Below are positions 20,625 to 21,203 of a stretch of DNA of 21,203 nucleotides, piece by piece; position 1 is the first letter of the stretch, and each line of letters opens with the position of its first letter. Both the position numbers and the translations under genes were made by a program. Source of the DNA: Sulfolobus sp. SCGC AB-777_G06 (GTDB lineage Archaea > Thermoproteota > Thermoprotei_A > Sulfolobales > Sulfolobaceae); NCBI GenBank assembly GCA_003086555.1, contig QEFN01000019.1, positions 1-21,203 of the forward strand, read 5' to 3'. Under the pieces are notes generated by a model. It searched no databases. It saw only the letters and a list, made by a program, of their open reading frames with translations, and was not told where the DNA came from.

Positions 20625-20826
20625 ATTTGTCATTGTTGATTTTAAGTATTTCTTAGTCTGATATTACCTAAAAGAACTGACTATAAAGTAATAATAAGAA
20701 AAAAGGCTCTAATGTTAAGTTAATTATACATTACTTGACTTGGATTTCGTGTGTTCAATTATTCAGGTCAACTTAATACCAGCCTAGAAAAAATTAACAC
20801 CTACCTCAGTTAAATAGAGAGATTCA

Positions 20827-21203
20827 TTAGAGTTCCCCTTCAAATATGAAAGCACGAAGGGTTTGTTGGTCTTTTACACCCCTAGCCATACCTTTTGTGT
20901 TATAATGAGCTGATACGAAACCTCTGTAGTCAACACCTATCAGCCCTACGTTATCCGTTCCAAATCTGTCAGTTATTTTATTAATGACACTCCTTATAGC
21001 ATCTTCAAGCCTAAATCCCATTGAAACGAGGATATCTACTTCTTTTGCGGGTAAAATTTTCAGAATTATCTCTCCTGTACCGGTAGAGGAGACGGCGACT
21101 TTTTCAGTAGCGTAATAACCTGCACCAGGTATTGGAGAATCCCCTACCCTCCCAGGTAGTTTACCGGAAATTCCTCCAGTGCTGGTCCCTGCTACCAAAT
21201 TCC
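20827..21203 (-). CDS. Isoaspartyl peptidase / plant-type asparaginase, C-terminal part (5' end outside window)
   Basis: The 125 visible residues are the beta-subunit side of a type III (EcAIII-like) asparaginase, an N-terminal-nucleophile hydrolase that cleaves asparagine or isoaspartyl dipeptides. The family signature '[28 protein letters not shown]' is at the visible N-terminal edge, followed by 'AVSSTGTGE' with the substrate-binding Thr-Gly and '[29 protein letters not shown]' near the end. The autocleavage/nucleophile Thr should lie about a dozen codons upstream, beyond the window, so activity cannot be judged. The open frame continues through the edge; the TTG at 21198 is not a start. 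The C-terminus is normal for the family. Confidence 0.9.
   Translation of the reverse strand, partial: NLVAGTSTGGISGKLPGRVGDSPIPGAGYYATEKVAVSSTGTGEIILKILPAKEVDILVSMGFRLEDAIRSVINKITDRFGTDNVGLIGVDYRGFVSAHYNTKGMARGVKDQQTLRAFIFEGEL

Larger units (their letters stand above)
20384..20826. other. 443-base gene-free stretch with inverted repeats
   Basis: Apart from the MFS promoter, no gene is convincing here. It contains the 7-base palindrome at 20608-20624, weak box C/D-like words at 20590-20661, and A6 tracts near 20700 and 20788-20793 that read as T-tracts on the minus strand. The second could terminate the asparaginase gene. A 19-codon frame (minus strand, ATG 20546) is too short to call. Confidence 0.4.

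Overview
The window looks like the chromosome of a thermoacidophilic crenarchaeon of the Sulfolobales. The reasons are low G+C, many TATA-like boxes about 21-29 bases upstream of start codons (leaderless transcripts), frequent GTG/TTG starts, an archaeal L13e ribosomal protein gene, and transporters and enzymes typical of that order. I cannot fix the genus. No tRNA, rRNA, CRISPR array, intact insertion sequence or integrase was seen.

Layout. Bases 83-3343 are a three-gene operon for a complete ECF-type uptake transporter: S component, fused double ATPase, and EcfT. Bases 3401-5513 hold an exported, membrane-anchored phosphoesterase (phospholipase C/acid phosphatase family) whose 3' end overlaps a small membrane protein with a duplicated E-G-(F/L)-E motif. 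A class II glutamine amidotransferase follows (5665-6366).

Bases 6428-11890 hold four same-strand genes: a 910-residue protein I cannot assign, a winged-helix/coiled-coil protein, an AAA+ ATPase translationally coupled to it, and a 259-residue orphan. This is the best candidate for an undescribed system. It is followed by a small beta-rich protein resembling an archaeal pilin head domain without signal peptide or membrane helix (11951-12313), and by a convergent winged-helix regulator (12323-12652).

Bases 12827-21203 are mostly housekeeping or transport: an APC amino acid permease divergent from a CDF zinc-type exporter, a HAD-fold phosphatase, an aldose 1-epimerase-like protein, an SPFH protein overlapping a small membrane protein, L13e convergent with a DUF2258-like protein, an MFS transporter, and the C-terminal part of an isoaspartyl peptidase/asparaginase that runs off the right edge.

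The most notable regulatory observation is an identical 14-base element placed exactly 12 bases after the start of the TATA box in two distant promoters, those of the phosphoesterase and of the pilin-like protein. Two gene-poor stretches (18058-18402 and 20384-20826) hold promoters and small inverted repeats but no convincing gene.
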